Assembly (NCBI GenBank): GCA_033717875.1
Contig: JADDKJ010000003.1
Span: 41,726 to 105,725 of the forward strand
Reading direction: 5' to 3'
Length of the DNA stretch: 64,000 nucleotides
From: SBBG01 sp033717875
Lineage (GTDB): Bacteria > Pseudomonadota > Gammaproteobacteria > Ga0077554 > Ga007554
How positions within the stretch are numbered: the stretch's first letter is position 1; each line of letters opens with the position of its first letter. The notes beneath the pieces were generated by a model, which had not been told where the DNA came from, searched no databases, and was given only the letters and a program-made list of their open reading frames with translations. Positions 8,637-17,507 of the stretch are shown here, in pieces. The position numbers were made by a program, and so were the translations under genes.

Positions 8637-9844
8637 AGGTGGCGATCATCCATGACTGGCTCACAGTATATGCCGGGGCCGAGAAGGTGTTGGAGCAGAT
8701 GTTTGAGATTTGGCCGGAGGCCGACCTGTTTTCTGTGGTGGATTTCCTTCCCGATGACAAACGCTTCTTCGTGAAGGGCAAGCAGGCCAAGACCACATTT
8801 TTACAGCGCATGCCTATGGCCGCCACCAAGTATCGTAATTACCTGCCGTTGATGCCGATCGCCATCGAGCAACTCGATCTCTCGGGTTATGATCTCGTGA
8901 TCTCGTCGAGTCACGCGGTGGCCAAGGGCGTGATTACCGGGCCGGACCAGTTGCATGTGAGTTATGTGCATTCGCCGATTCGCTACTCCTGGGATTTGCA
9001 GCATCAATATCTCTCTGAGGCCAGGCTTACAAAGGGATTGAAAAGCGCGGTCGCGCGAATAATCCTGCACTACATGCGAATGTGGGATATGCGCACGGCA
9101 AACGGAGTGGATGCTTTCGTCGCCAATTCGCGGTTCATTGCGCGGCGTATCCGCAAAACTTATCGGCGGCATGCCGAAGTGATTTATCCGCCGGTGGATG
9201 TCGGGCGTTTCTCGGTATGTCATGAAAAGGAAGATTTCTACATCACGGCGTCAAGGATGGTGCCTTACAAGAAAATTCCTTTGATCGTGGAGGCGTTTTC
9301 CAGAATGCCCGGCAAGCGTCTCGTCGTGATCGGGGATGGACCTGAATTTGATCGTGCGAAATCCGTAGTGACGCCGAATGTATCACTGCTTGGTTACCAA
9401 CCAGCCGAGGTGCTTGTCGATTACATGCAGCGTGCCCGTGCTTTCTTGTTTGCAGCCGAGGAGGACTTCGGCATCACGCCAGTGGAAGCGCAAGCCTGTG
9501 GTACGCCGGTGATCGCCTTTGGCAAAGGTGGTGCGTTGGAAACGGTGGTTGGCGAGGGGCCGGAAGAAATGCGAACCGGATTGTTTTTTTACGAGCAGAC
9601 GCCAGAGGCGATTTGTGAGGTTGTGAAGCGATTCGAAGACATTCAACAGAAGCCCAAGCCGAAGGTATGCCGCCGAAATGCGGAGCGCTTCTCGCAAGAG
9701 ATATTCCGGTCACGATTCGCGTCGTTCGTCGATGCCTGCCTGGAGCGCGGCCGTTCCGGGATGGTCATGGGGGACGAGCGAAGCGAGGGTATCTCCTCGT
9801 CCCAGGAAGAATCCCGGCACCTTGAGAAAATATCCTCTAGATAG
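8633..9844 (+). CDS. Glycosyltransferase, family 4 (WbaZ-like mannosyltransferase type)
   Basis: A 403-residue enzyme that begins MKVAIIHDWLTVYAGAEK, the typical start of WbaZ-like GT4 transferases. Other marks are VSYVHSPIRYSWDL, FVANSRFIARRI, YPPVDVGRF, ASRMVPYKKIPLIVEAF and the donor motif FGITPVEAQACGTPVIAFG. The family often transfers mannose from GDP-mannose to lipid-linked oligosaccharides, but donor identity is inferred by resemblance only. The ATG overlaps the upstream stop (ATGA). The C-terminal tail of about 40 residues is polar and poorly conserved. Confidence 0.85.
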   Translation: MKVAIIHDWLTVYAGAEKVLEQMFEIWPEADLFSVVDFLPDDKRFFVKGKQAKTTFLQRMPMAATKYRNYLPLMPIAIEQLDLSGYDLVISSSHAVAKGVITGPDQLHVSYVHSPIRYSWDLQHQYLSEARLTKGLKSAVARIILHYMRMWDMRTANGVDAFVANSRFIARRIRKTYRRHAEVIYPPVDVGRFSVCHEKEDFYITASRMVPYKKIPLIVEAFSRMPGKRLVVIGDGPEFDRAKSVVTPNVSLLGYQPAEVLVDYMQRARAFLFAAEEDFGITPVEAQACGTPVIAFGKGGALETVVGEGPEEMRTGLFFYEQTPEAICEVVKRFEDIQQKPKPKVCRRNAERFSQEIFRSRFASFVDACLERGRSGMVMGDERSEGISSSQEESRHLEKISSR

Positions 9845-9853
9845 GGCGCGAGT

Positions 9854-11023
9854 ATGAAGGATATCGTCATTCTCACCAGAACCTTGCCTTTTCATAGTGT
9901 CGGCGGTATGCAAGCGGTTGCCTGGGATCTTGCCCGGCAATTCGCGGCTTCCGGTTTTCGTACCACCATTATCACTACGCGCATCTCCGGGAAACCGGAA
10001 AAATTTCAGGAAGACGGTGTGGAAGTCGTTGCGTTAGCGCAAGCGCCTCCCGAACGCTATACCCGCGCATGGTGGCGATTTTCGCGTGATTATTTCATGG
10101 CCAACTTCGCGGGCAGAGCGGCGGGTGTCATCAGCATCAGTGCCGGCGCCTATGGCCTGCGTGATTGCAAGCTTCATCTTCCCCCCGGCGGCTTTATTTT
10201 GCAGGCGCATGGGACCTCCCTGGGAGAATTCATCTCGAAGTGGAAGAGCAGACGCTTGCGTTCATGGGTGACATCGGTTCGAAACTTGTTGTGGATGTTT
10301 ATCGATCGGCGGGCTTATGCCGACTTCGATTGTATTGTCGGGGTGGGTCCAAAAGTGAAGGAAGACTTTGAGCGCGCTTTTTACCGGCGATCGGTCAAGG
10401 AAAACAGGTTGGCTGTTATCGAAAATGGTATTGATACCGGGCTCTTTAAACCAAGCATCAACCATCGCCATGAGGTGCGTGAACGTCTCGGTATCCCGGA
10501 AAATGCCAAGGTCATCGTTTCAGCGTGCCGCTTGCATGTCCAAAAAGGGGTGGATTTGTCGCTGCGTGGTTTTGCCCGGCTCTCTCAAACCAATCCGGAA
10601 ACCTATTTCATAATCATCGGTGATGGCCCGGAAATGCCTGCGCTTAAGAAGCTGGCCGCAGAACTCAAGATCACCAGCAAAGTACGATTCGCCGGTAGCC
10701 TTTCGCGCGAAGCCGTGGCGGCTTACCTGGCCGCAGGCAACGTGTTTCTCTTTACTACATTACGTGTGGAAGGGTTTCCGCTCAATGTGCTTGAGGCGCT
10801 CGCGGTTGGGCTGCCTTGCGTGGTTTCCGATCATCTGGATTCGGTTTTGGAGGTGTCCCCCTTTGTTACTCCTGTTAACCCCCGGTCACCCGAGGCGATC
10901 GCGGAGTGTCTGCGAGCGGCGTTGAATCACAGTAGTGTGGAATCCTTGCTTCCAGCTAAATATTCACTTCAGGAATGTGCGAATGCCTATATACGTTTGA
11001 TGGGGCTTGCGTCAGATGTGTAA
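9854..11023 (+). CDS. Glycosyltransferase, family 4
   Basis: A 389-residue GT-B enzyme: N-terminal Rossmann-like start KDIVILTRTLPFHSVGGMQ, inter-domain IENGIDTGLF, donor domain VSACRLHVQKGVDLSLRGF, FIIIGDGPEMPALKK and VEGFPLNVLEALAVGLPCV. It is the last plus-strand gene of this first exopolysaccharide block, 9 bp after the WbaZ-like gene, and faces a convergent asparagine-synthase-like gene. The role is addition of one sugar at the cytoplasmic membrane. Donor and acceptor are unknown. Confidence 0.85.
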   Translation: MKDIVILTRTLPFHSVGGMQAVAWDLARQFAASGFRTTIITTRISGKPEKFQEDGVEVVALAQAPPERYTRAWWRFSRDYFMANFAGRAAGVISISAGAYGLRDCKLHLPPGGFILQAHGTSLGEFISKWKSRRLRSWVTSVRNLLWMFIDRRAYADFDCIVGVGPKVKEDFERAFYRRSVKENRLAVIENGIDTGLFKPSINHRHEVRERLGIPENAKVIVSACRLHVQKGVDLSLRGFARLSQTNPETYFIIIGDGPEMPALKKLAAELKITSKVRFAGSLSREAVAAYLAAGNVFLFTTLRVEGFPLNVLEALAVGLPCVVSDHLDSVLEVSPFVTPVNPRSPEAIAECLRAALNHSSVESLLPAKYSLQECANAYIRLMGLASDV

Positions 11024-11101
11024 TGGGTTGCTTGGCGATGTCGCCTAGTTGTCAGATGAGCCGGGCGAGCCCAATGAGATGATATTTCCGTGGGAGGCAC
11101 C

Positions 11102-11140
11102 CCCTCTACAAGAGCAGTTCGGACAGTAGTGGGTAGAGGG
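11102..11140. terminator. Possible terminator between convergent genes
   Basis: The eight-base arms CCCTCTAC and GTAGAGGG lie in the 142 bp gap between two convergent genes. The 23-base loop is long and there is no clear T-run, so this is a weak call. Confidence 0.25.
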
Positions 11141-11165
11141 CTGTTGGCGCAGCGCACGCATACAT

Positions 11166-13013
11166 TCACAATCTGCGGGCCTGCATCCATTGCTCCAGCA
11201 TCATTACCACCCATATCATCACGCCGTAATAGGAGGCATGGCCGGTGCGGTGCTGTTCGATCAGATGATCGAGATAGGCGGGTTTGAGGTAGCCGCGTTG
11301 TTTGAAGGAGGCCAGGCTGTCACAGGCCAGGTCGCGCAGGGGTGCGTGTTCGTTCATCCACAGGCCGAAGGGCAGGCCGAAGCCGTGTTTGGTCTTGGTG
11401 ATGGTCTCTTGCGGCAGGAAGTCGCGCAGGGCTTCCTTGAAGAAATAACGCAGCTTGAAACCCTTCACCTTCAGTGCGGCGGGCACATCGGCCGAGAATT
11501 CCACCATCGCCTCGTCCAGCAGCGGATAGCGCACTTCCACGCCCGCAAGTTCGCACATGCGGTTGACCTTGCGCAGGTCGTTGTCGGCCAGCGTCTGCTT
11601 GAGGTCGAGGTGCATCATGCGGTTGATGGGCGATTTCGATGCGGTGCGTTGATAGGCGTCGCGCATCAGTGCGACGGGGTCTTGTTGGTCGATTTGTTCA
11701 AGAAAGCCGGCGTCAAAAATATTCGCCAGCGGTGAGCGGTGCAGAAAATTATAAGCCTCCAGACGGTCGGGGAGGGGGACTTTGGCCTGGCGGATGTAGC
11801 TTTGCAGCTTTTGTACGGGCGGCAGATACTTTGCGCCGGGCAGAAAAGCCAAGGGTTCGAGCAGTCCGTTGCGCAATGTGCCGGGTACGGTGAAATACAG
11901 CTCGAATATTTTTTGTTTGGCGTAGCGCGCATTGCCACCGAAGATTTCGTCCCCCCCATCGCCCGCCAGCATCAGCCGGATGCCGTCGTCGTGTGCCTTT
12001 TTGGCACAGAAATAGGTGGGTACGGCGGAAGCGTTGCCGAAGGGTTCGTCATAGGCGCGGGCGATGAGAGGGATGGCATCGGCCACGTCCTGGGGGGTGA
12101 CGTAGTATTCATGGGCGCGGGTGGCGAAGTGCCGGGCGGTGATGCGGGCGTATTCGATTTCGTCGAAGTCTTCGGCCTTGAAGCCGATCGAGTAGGTGTC
12201 GACGGGTTTGTCCTTGCCCTGGATTTCAGCGAGCACGCCTGTGACGGTGGAGCTGTCGGTGCCGCCGCTCAGGAATGCTCCAACCTCGTCGCGGGTAACG
12301 GCGCGTTGCACACAATCACGCAGTACCCGGTGAAAGCGCGAAGCCAGGGCGGCTTGCGATTCCTTGCCGTCATCCGTGTAGTTGAGTCGCCAGTAAAATC
12401 CCTTCTCAAGTTGCCCGTTGCGCAGCAGCACGTATTGGCCGGGCAACAGCTTTTGTATCCCTTCATAAATGCTGTCCGGGCTGGGCACCATGTGACAGTA
12501 AAGATAGTTGAAGATCGCCTGGCGGTTGATGTCCGGCGTCACGGCGGGATGAGCGATGACGCTGTCGGCCGTCGAGCCGAATACGAGCTGATCGCCGATA
12601 TGCGCATAGTACAGGGAATGTATGCCCAGCCGGTCGATGGCCAGCAGCGTCTGGTTTTGGTCCCGGTCCAGGATAGCCAGCGCGAATGGCCCGTGGATGT
12701 CCGCGAGCGCGTTCAGTCCGTTGCGCCGATAAGCCATGGCGGCGGCCATGGCGGGATTTTTGTCGCGGGCGAGTGCCGCCAGTTCCTTCGAGCGCCATTC
12801 GGTCCGGCCCTCCAACGCAACGGCAATGTCTCCTTCGTCATGCAGACTGGCGCGCTGGAAAGGAGAGTATGCCGCAAGGCCGTCATTGCCCGCATGATGG
12901 CGGAGCTGATTCGCGCCCTGACTGCCGCCAAGGCCGCGGATCATGTCCGTCATCAGGGTGTCTGGCGCGTGCGATGCAAGGGCGCTGTTTGTCCAGCCGC
13001 AGATTCCGCTCAT
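11166..13013 (-). CDS. Asparagine-synthase-like amidotransferase with degenerate glutaminase site
   Basis: A 615-residue protein with an N-terminal Ntn-type glutaminase domain and a C-terminal ATP-dependent synthetase domain. The pyrophosphate loop SGGTDSS (residues 249-255) is intact, and GDGGDEIFGG follows further on. The N-terminus reads MSGICGW: the catalytic Cys expected at position 2 is Ser, and the usual R-G-P-D and N-G-E-I-Y-N motifs of the glutaminase pocket are not recognisable (RHHAGND, EGRTEW). The enzyme may therefore use free ammonia or another nucleophile. It lies inside an exopolysaccharide locus, so amidation of a sugar acid or a carrier, rather than bulk asparagine synthesis, is plausible. 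It faces the upstream glycosyltransferase convergently. Confidence 0.85.
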   Translation of the reverse strand: MSGICGWTNSALASHAPDTLMTDMIRGLGGSQGANQLRHHAGNDGLAAYSPFQRASLHDEGDIAVALEGRTEWRSKELAALARDKNPAMAAAMAYRRNGLNALADIHGPFALAILDRDQNQTLLAIDRLGIHSLYYAHIGDQLVFGSTADSVIAHPAVTPDINRQAIFNYLYCHMVPSPDSIYEGIQKLLPGQYVLLRNGQLEKGFYWRLNYTDDGKESQAALASRFHRVLRDCVQRAVTRDEVGAFLSGGTDSSTVTGVLAEIQGKDKPVDTYSIGFKAEDFDEIEYARITARHFATRAHEYYVTPQDVADAIPLIARAYDEPFGNASAVPTYFCAKKAHDDGIRLMLAGDGGDEIFGGNARYAKQKIFELYFTVPGTLRNGLLEPLAFLPGAKYLPPVQKLQSYIRQAKVPLPDRLEAYNFLHRSPLANIFDAGFLEQIDQQDPVALMRDAYQRTASKSPINRMMHLDLKQTLADNDLRKVNRMCELAGVEVRYPLLDEAMVEFSADVPAALKVKGFKLRYFFKEALRDFLPQETITKTKHGFGLPFGLWMNEHAPLRDLACDSLASFKQRGYLKPAYLDHLIEQHRTGHASYYGVMIWVVMMLEQWMQARRL

Positions 13014-13083
13014 GTTATTGTATTTTCATGGATTGACAGGTTTTCATTATACAAAACCGCTTGCCTGTCTGCCAAGGAACCGC

Positions 13084-13131
13084 ACCCTCACCCCGCCCTC
13101 TCCCGCCTGCGGGAGAGGGCGGGGTGAGGGT
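13084..13131. repeat. REP-type palindrome
   Basis: Two 23-base perfect arms, starting ACCCTCACCCCGCCCTCTCC, surround a two-base loop between the amidotransferase and a minus-strand glycosyltransferase. A shortened relative occurs at 19343-19380. Such GC-rich palindromes are dispersed intergenic repeats in many proteobacteria and can act as terminators or RNA stabilisers. Confidence 0.8.
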
Positions 13132-13165
13132 CCATATGTTCACCGGGTTGATGATCATAGATATC

Positions 13166-14149
13166 TCAATTCTTGCCAATGCCAGGGGCGAGTGATTTCA
13201 GGAGCAGCTTGCCCAGCATCTTGAAGCGGACGGTGCTGAAGGCGTGTCGCTGACTCGTTTTCCAGGCCGTCAGCGATGCGGCCAGCGCCCCTTCATTCAT
13301 GTGATGATAAGCCAGGTCAAACCAGCTATCGGCCGCGGATTGCCTGAATAGTGTCAGCCGCTCAGCGGAACCCGCGTGGTCTGCCAAGGTTTTGGCAAGC
13401 AGGTATTCCTTGATTTCCACGCCCGACAGCATGTGTTCCAGCCGCCGGTCTTTTTTCGAAGAGAAACCCTGGTTGCCGGCGCGCTGTTCGTATAATCCTT
13501 CCGTGATCAAAGCCGTGGGCGTTTCCATCGCTGCGCGGATCGCCCAGTCGCAGTCCCAGAGCAGGCAGCCGTCACGGTAACCGCCTATCTTCTCGAAGGC
13601 TTGGCGGCGCACCACGGGACGCTGAAAGGCCATGGGCACGCGGTTGAGCAAGGCGGCAATCAGCGGTTCGCCGAAAAATAGCACTTCGGGTTCGATTTCG
13701 GTTCCGCGTGCTTCTTCCAGCGTTTTTTGCATCGCGCCGCGATACGCATTCTCGCTCCATGCCGCGTTCGTACCGAACCATGCCACGCCCATGAACACCA
13801 CCTGGATGTCCGGGTAACGATCCAGCACATCCAGCGCCCGCTCCAGGTAGGTGGGCGTGTAGAGGTCGTCGTCATCCAGGAACGTCAAAATCTCGCCTTG
13901 GCTTGCCATGGCGCCGGTGTTCTTGGCGGCGGGGCCGCCTTTGGATGGGTCATGGCGCAGCACGCGGATTTTCGCCGCCCGGTCGTCGGCGGTGAAGCCA
14001 GGGGAAACCGGAGGCTGGGAGGCATCGTCCACGACGATGGCCTCCCAGTCGTCAACGGTCTGGTTCGCGACGCTTTGCAGCGCTTCGGCGAGAAGGGTGG
14101 ACCGGTTATGGGTCGGGATCACGACGGAGATGCGTGGCGCGGTGGACAT
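13166..14149 (-). CDS. Glycosyltransferase, family 2
   Basis: A 327-residue GT-A fold enzyme starting PRISVVIPTHNRSTLLAEAL. The nucleotide-sugar site is visible as VVDDAS near residue 40 and the metal-binding cluster FLDDDDLY near residue 95. WDCDWAIRA around residue 215 fits the conserved acidic segment after the acceptor loop. It is transcribed away from the sulfotransferase gene and toward the amidotransferase, with a REP palindrome between. It probably adds a sugar of the same polysaccharide. Donor unknown. Confidence 0.85.
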   Translation of the reverse strand: MSTAPRISVVIPTHNRSTLLAEALQSVANQTVDDWEAIVVDDASQPPVSPGFTADDRAAKIRVLRHDPSKGGPAAKNTGAMASQGEILTFLDDDDLYTPTYLERALDVLDRYPDIQVVFMGVAWFGTNAAWSENAYRGAMQKTLEEARGTEIEPEVLFFGEPLIAALLNRVPMAFQRPVVRRQAFEKIGGYRDGCLLWDCDWAIRAAMETPTALITEGLYEQRAGNQGFSSKKDRRLEHMLSGVEIKEYLLAKTLADHAGSAERLTLFRQSAADSWFDLAYHHMNEGALAASLTAWKTSQRHAFSTVRFKMLGKLLLKSLAPGIGKN

Positions 14150-14200
14150 GCTTTTTTTCGATTCGCCATAAAAAACACATCTTATCGTATAATTGCGGTT

Positions 14201-14353
14201 AAGGAACCTCTGATTAACTCAGGGTTCCGCGGCGCAGGGATGTGCCGGCATTTTTCAATCACTTCAAGTGATTGAAAAATGGAGAAAAGCAAAAATCGCA
14301 TTTTTGCTTTTCGTGCTCTGAGAATTCCAGGATGGAATTATTCAGAGCTTCCT
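14201..14353. repeat. Composite palindromic element (MITE-like) of four hairpins
   Basis: The outer ends, AAGGAACCTCTGATTAA on the left and the complement of TTATTCAGAGCTTCCTT on the right, match at 15 of 17 bases as inverted repeats. Inside are hairpins GGAACC...GGTTCC (14203-14228), ATTTTTCAATCAC...GTGATTGAAAAAT (14250-14280), AAAAGCAAAAAT...ATTTTTGCTTTT (14285-14310), and a fourth at 14315-14351. Single hairpins of the same kind recur at 39614-39651 and 62948-62977. It lies between a glycosyltransferase and the sulfotransferase and contains no gene. Confidence 0.75.
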
Positions 14354-14366
14354 TGGTGCACTTTGG

Positions 14367-15299
14367 TTGATTGATGTGAGCGAATTCTGGTTGAAGGTTG
14401 AAAAAACGCTGGCTTATCACGGCCAAAAGGCGTTGAGGGCGGTGCGTGGGGTGCAATGGGGACTTGGCCATCCGATGGCGCAGCGGCCCATTTTCATCCT
14501 CGGGTGCAGCCGGGCGGGCACCACGCTGGTATACAAGACTTTCTCCGAATCCCGGGAGCTAGGTTCCCTGCAACGCGAAACCCACGATTTCTGGGTGGAT
14601 TTACACCCGCTGGCGGAAAAGCACTGGGATACGCATGCCCTGACCGCTCAGGATGCCAGTCCCCGCGACCGCGATGCCGTTTCGCGCTATTTCTACACGC
14701 ACACCGGCCATCACCGCTGGGTCGACAAAAACAATCAGAATGGTTTGTGCGTGCCTTATCTCCATGCGTTGTTTCCCGATGCCTGTTTCGTTTATGTCAA
14801 GCGCAGCCCCGGCGACAACATCAATTCGCTGATCGAGGGCTGGGGCAAGGCGGAAGAATTCGCTACCTGGTTCGATGAGCTGTCCGAGACGGTCGCGGTC
14901 GATAATGGCCGCTACAGGCGCTGGTGCTTCTTTCTCGCCGAAGGCTGGCGGAATTATCTGAACGCCCCGGTGGAAGAGGTCTGCGCCTTTCAATATAACG
15001 TGATCAACCGGGCGATCATGGCGGGGCGCGATCTTGTGCCCGATGCGCAGTGGAGCGAGATTTTTTATGAGGACCTGGTGAGGGACCCGATTGGCGGTTT
15101 CCGTCAGGCCTTCGAGCATTGCGATCTTGTGTTCACCCCCGCCCTGGAGAAACATTGCGCGGACGTGCTTTCCACGCCGTATAACGCCTTCTCCGAGATT
15201 CGCCTCGACAAGTGGCGCGACGGCCGCAACCGCGAGCGCATCGAGCGTGTCATGTCCGAAGTGCTGGAAGTGGCGCGCGACATGGGATACAAGCTCTGA
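14367..15299 (+). CDS. Sulfotransferase family protein
   Basis: A protein of about 310 residues. The PAPS 5-phosphosulfate loop is visible as FILGCSRAGTTLVYK (residues 43-57) and the 3-phosphate-binding region as FVYVKRSPGDNINSLIEGW (about residues 142-160), the two core motifs of sulfotransferases. No signal peptide or membrane segment is seen, so it should act in the cytoplasm. Its place among glycosyltransferase and deacetylase-like genes suggests sulfation of a glycan precursor. The start is uncertain: TTG at 14367 or GTG at 14376; no ATG fits and no strong ribosome-binding site is visible. The repeat element ends only 14 bp upstream. Confidence 0.8.
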   Translation: MIDVSEFWLKVEKTLAYHGQKALRAVRGVQWGLGHPMAQRPIFILGCSRAGTTLVYKTFSESRELGSLQRETHDFWVDLHPLAEKHWDTHALTAQDASPRDRDAVSRYFYTHTGHHRWVDKNNQNGLCVPYLHALFPDACFVYVKRSPGDNINSLIEGWGKAEEFATWFDELSETVAVDNGRYRRWCFFLAEGWRNYLNAPVEEVCAFQYNVINRAIMAGRDLVPDAQWSEIFYEDLVRDPIGGFRQAFEHCDLVFTPALEKHCADVLSTPYNAFSEIRLDKWRDGRNRERIERVMSEVLEVARDMGYKL

Positions 15300-15308
15300 G
15301 GCGGATGT

Positions 15309-16565
15309 GTGGAGCTGACAATCACCATCATTCTTGGTTTATTTTTCGCGGCATGGCTGGCGCTGATCTGGCATCACCGGCGTGTGCTCCATGCTCTGTG
15401 GCGCGAGCCGGTGTTGCGCCGTCCGGTGCTGATCATCGAAAGCGATGACTGGGGGCCGGGGCCGAAATCCGATGCGCAGCAACTGCATCGTATCGCACAG
15501 CTATTGGCGCGCCACCGCGACAGCCGTGGACATACCGCAGTGATGACGCTGGGAATGGTGCTGGCGGTGCCGGACACCCAGCGGATTCGCAGTGAGAATT
15601 ATCAGTGTTATCACCGCGTGCTTCTTGTGCCGCAGAGGTTTCCAGCGCTGCGCGAAGTGATGCAGTGTGGCGTTTCCTCCGGCGTGTTCGCCCTGCAATT
15701 ACACGGTATGGAACATTACTGGCCGCCGGCCTTGATGATGGCGGCGCGTGCCGATGCGTCCATCCAGGGATGGCTGGAGGGTGATGACTTGCCCAGAACC
15801 GAGGAACTGCCTTCTCATCTGCAAAGCCGTTGGATCGATGCCGCGACATTGCCTTCCCAATCCATCGGTGAAGCGGAGATCAAGGCCGCCGTGCGCGAGG
15901 AAGTGGACACCTTTACCAGCCTGTTCGGCCAGCCGCCGCGCGTCGTCGTGCCGCCAACATTTGTCTGGAATGAGACGGTCGAGCGCGCCTGGGCTACCGC
16001 CGGGGTGGAAGTGATCGTCACGCCCGGTCAGCGTTATGAGGCACGGGATCAAGGCGGCATGCTGGTGGCGGGGGGTGGTTTGATCCGCAACGGCGATCTT
16101 GGTATGGGTGAAGTGCGATATGTGGTGCGCGATGACTACTTCGAGCCCGCCCTGGGCCATGCCGCCGAAAAGGGCTGGGCGGCATTGCGTATGAAATCCC
16201 GCGCAGGCCGGCCGACGCTGCTCGAAACCCACCGTTTCAACTTCAGCGGCGATCCTGATGTCGCCGAGGCGGCGATCCATGAGTTGGATCGTCTGCTGGC
16301 GGGCGCGCTGGAGCGTTTTCCGGGCATGATGTTTCTGTCCACCGAGCAGCTTGTGCGACGGATGTGCGCCGCCGATGCGGAGCTGGTCGAAACAGGCATG
16401 ATGCGCAAGATGGGCGTGTGGCTATTGCGTCTGCGCGAGGTTCCGCGCCTGTACAAGCTGGCCTGGTTGACGGGTGTCATCGTCCCGGCATCATTGTTGT
16501 TTTTCGTGACGCGGCTTTTTCGCGCGGACACTTCAGTGAAAAGCGCAGTGCCGGCGGCGGGATAA
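15309..16565 (+). CDS. Polysaccharide deacetylase-like membrane protein
   Basis: A 418-residue protein with an N-terminal membrane anchor (residues 3-20) and a C-terminal hydrophobic segment near residue 390. The middle resembles the NodB-type deacetylase fold: the paired aspartates in IIESDDWG (D46, D47) and histidines in ALQLHGMEHYW (H132, H136) match the first two motifs of carbohydrate esterase 4. Later catalytic motifs are less clear, and the family is better described as deacetylase-like. Start is GTG, 9 bp after the sulfotransferase. It probably modifies the exopolysaccharide at or outside the inner membrane. Confidence 0.6.
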   Translation: MELTITIILGLFFAAWLALIWHHRRVLHALWREPVLRRPVLIIESDDWGPGPKSDAQQLHRIAQLLARHRDSRGHTAVMTLGMVLAVPDTQRIRSENYQCYHRVLLVPQRFPALREVMQCGVSSGVFALQLHGMEHYWPPALMMAARADASIQGWLEGDDLPRTEELPSHLQSRWIDAATLPSQSIGEAEIKAAVREEVDTFTSLFGQPPRVVVPPTFVWNETVERAWATAGVEVIVTPGQRYEARDQGGMLVAGGGLIRNGDLGMGEVRYVVRDDYFEPALGHAAEKGWAALRMKSRAGRPTLLETHRFNFSGDPDVAEAAIHELDRLLAGALERFPGMMFLSTEQLVRRMCAADAELVETGMMRKMGVWLLRLREVPRLYKLAWLTGVIVPASLLFFVTRLFRADTSVKSAVPAAG

Positions 16566-16569
16566 GGAG

Positions 16570-17505
16570 ATGGCCGGCCCTGTTTCCTTTTCAGTCATCA
16601 TCGCGGTATACAACGGCGCCGGGACCATCCGTCGCGCTATCGAGTCCGTGCTGTCGCAGACCTGGCCGGCGCACGAAATCATTGTCGTCGACGATGGTTC
16701 CACTGATGCCACGGCACAGGAAGTGGCGCAATTTGGCGAGCGTGTGCGCTATGTTCATCAGGCCAACGCCGGTGTGTCGGCGGCGCGCAATGCCGGGGCG
16801 CGGCTGGCGACGGGCGATTGGCTGGCCTTCCTCGATGCCGACGACTGGTATTATCCCGAGCGCTTGCTGCGGCATGCTTCCTTCCTCACGCGCGATCCCG
16901 ATCTCGATTTTCTCACCGGCGATTACGATTACGTCGCCGCCAACGGCGGTTTCATCAGCCGCTCGATGGAAAAGACCGAGGCGGGCGTCATGTTGCTGAA
17001 AAAGGTCGCCGGGCAGCGGGAAGTGGTCATGGAAGCGGCCGAATTCGGCCCTTATATCGAGAATCACTTCGGTGATACGCATACCCTGAGTGTGCCGCGC
17101 AAAACATTCCTGGCGCTGGGTGGCTATCCGGTCGGGCGCAGCGTATGCGAGGACGTGAATTTCCTGATCCGTCTTTGTGCGCGCAGCAAGCGTGCCGGCG
17201 TGATCTGCGAGCCGCTGGGTGTCTACTTCATTCACGAGCATAGCGCCACGCGTTCCGACCCGTTGCGCGCCCAGCAGCGCACCATCGAGGCGTTATTGCC
17301 GCTCGAACAGGCGTTGCTCGATGCTCCCCCCGTGGTGAAACGAGGATGGCAGGGCAGGTTGCGCCGCGCCCGTCTGAATCTGGCCTACGCCTTGCTGCGG
17401 CAGGGACGGCGTGGCGCGGCGCTGCGCGCGGTGTGGCCGTCATTCACCTCTGATCCGGGGTTAAGCACCTTGCGTGATCTGCTTTCCGTCCTGCGCGGCG
17501 CCTAG
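16570..17505 (+). CDS. Glycosyltransferase, family 2
   Basis: A 311-residue GT-A enzyme: FSVIIAVYNGAGTIRRAIES at the N-terminus, VVDDGSTD near residue 40, AARNAGARLATGDWLAFLDADDW around residues 75-97 with the metal-binding DAD. The initiator ATG is preceded by AAGGAG. It starts 4 bp after the deacetylase-like gene and stops 2 bp before the next transferase, so these genes form one operon. Donor and acceptor unknown. Confidence 0.87.
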   Translation: MAGPVSFSVIIAVYNGAGTIRRAIESVLSQTWPAHEIIVVDDGSTDATAQEVAQFGERVRYVHQANAGVSAARNAGARLATGDWLAFLDADDWYYPERLLRHASFLTRDPDLDFLTGDYDYVAANGGFISRSMEKTEAGVMLLKKVAGQREVVMEAAEFGPYIENHFGDTHTLSVPRKTFLALGGYPVGRSVCEDVNFLIRLCARSKRAGVICEPLGVYFIHEHSATRSDPLRAQQRTIEALLPLEQALLDAPPVVKRGWQGRLRRARLNLAYALLRQGRRGAALRAVWPSFTSDPGLSTLRDLLSVLRGA

Positions 17506-17507
17506 AA

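Noticed and set aside
11739..13127. Long plus-strand open frame of about 460 codons
   Set aside because: It is antisense to the amidotransferase gene, whose family match is clear; the translated frame has no recognisable domain.
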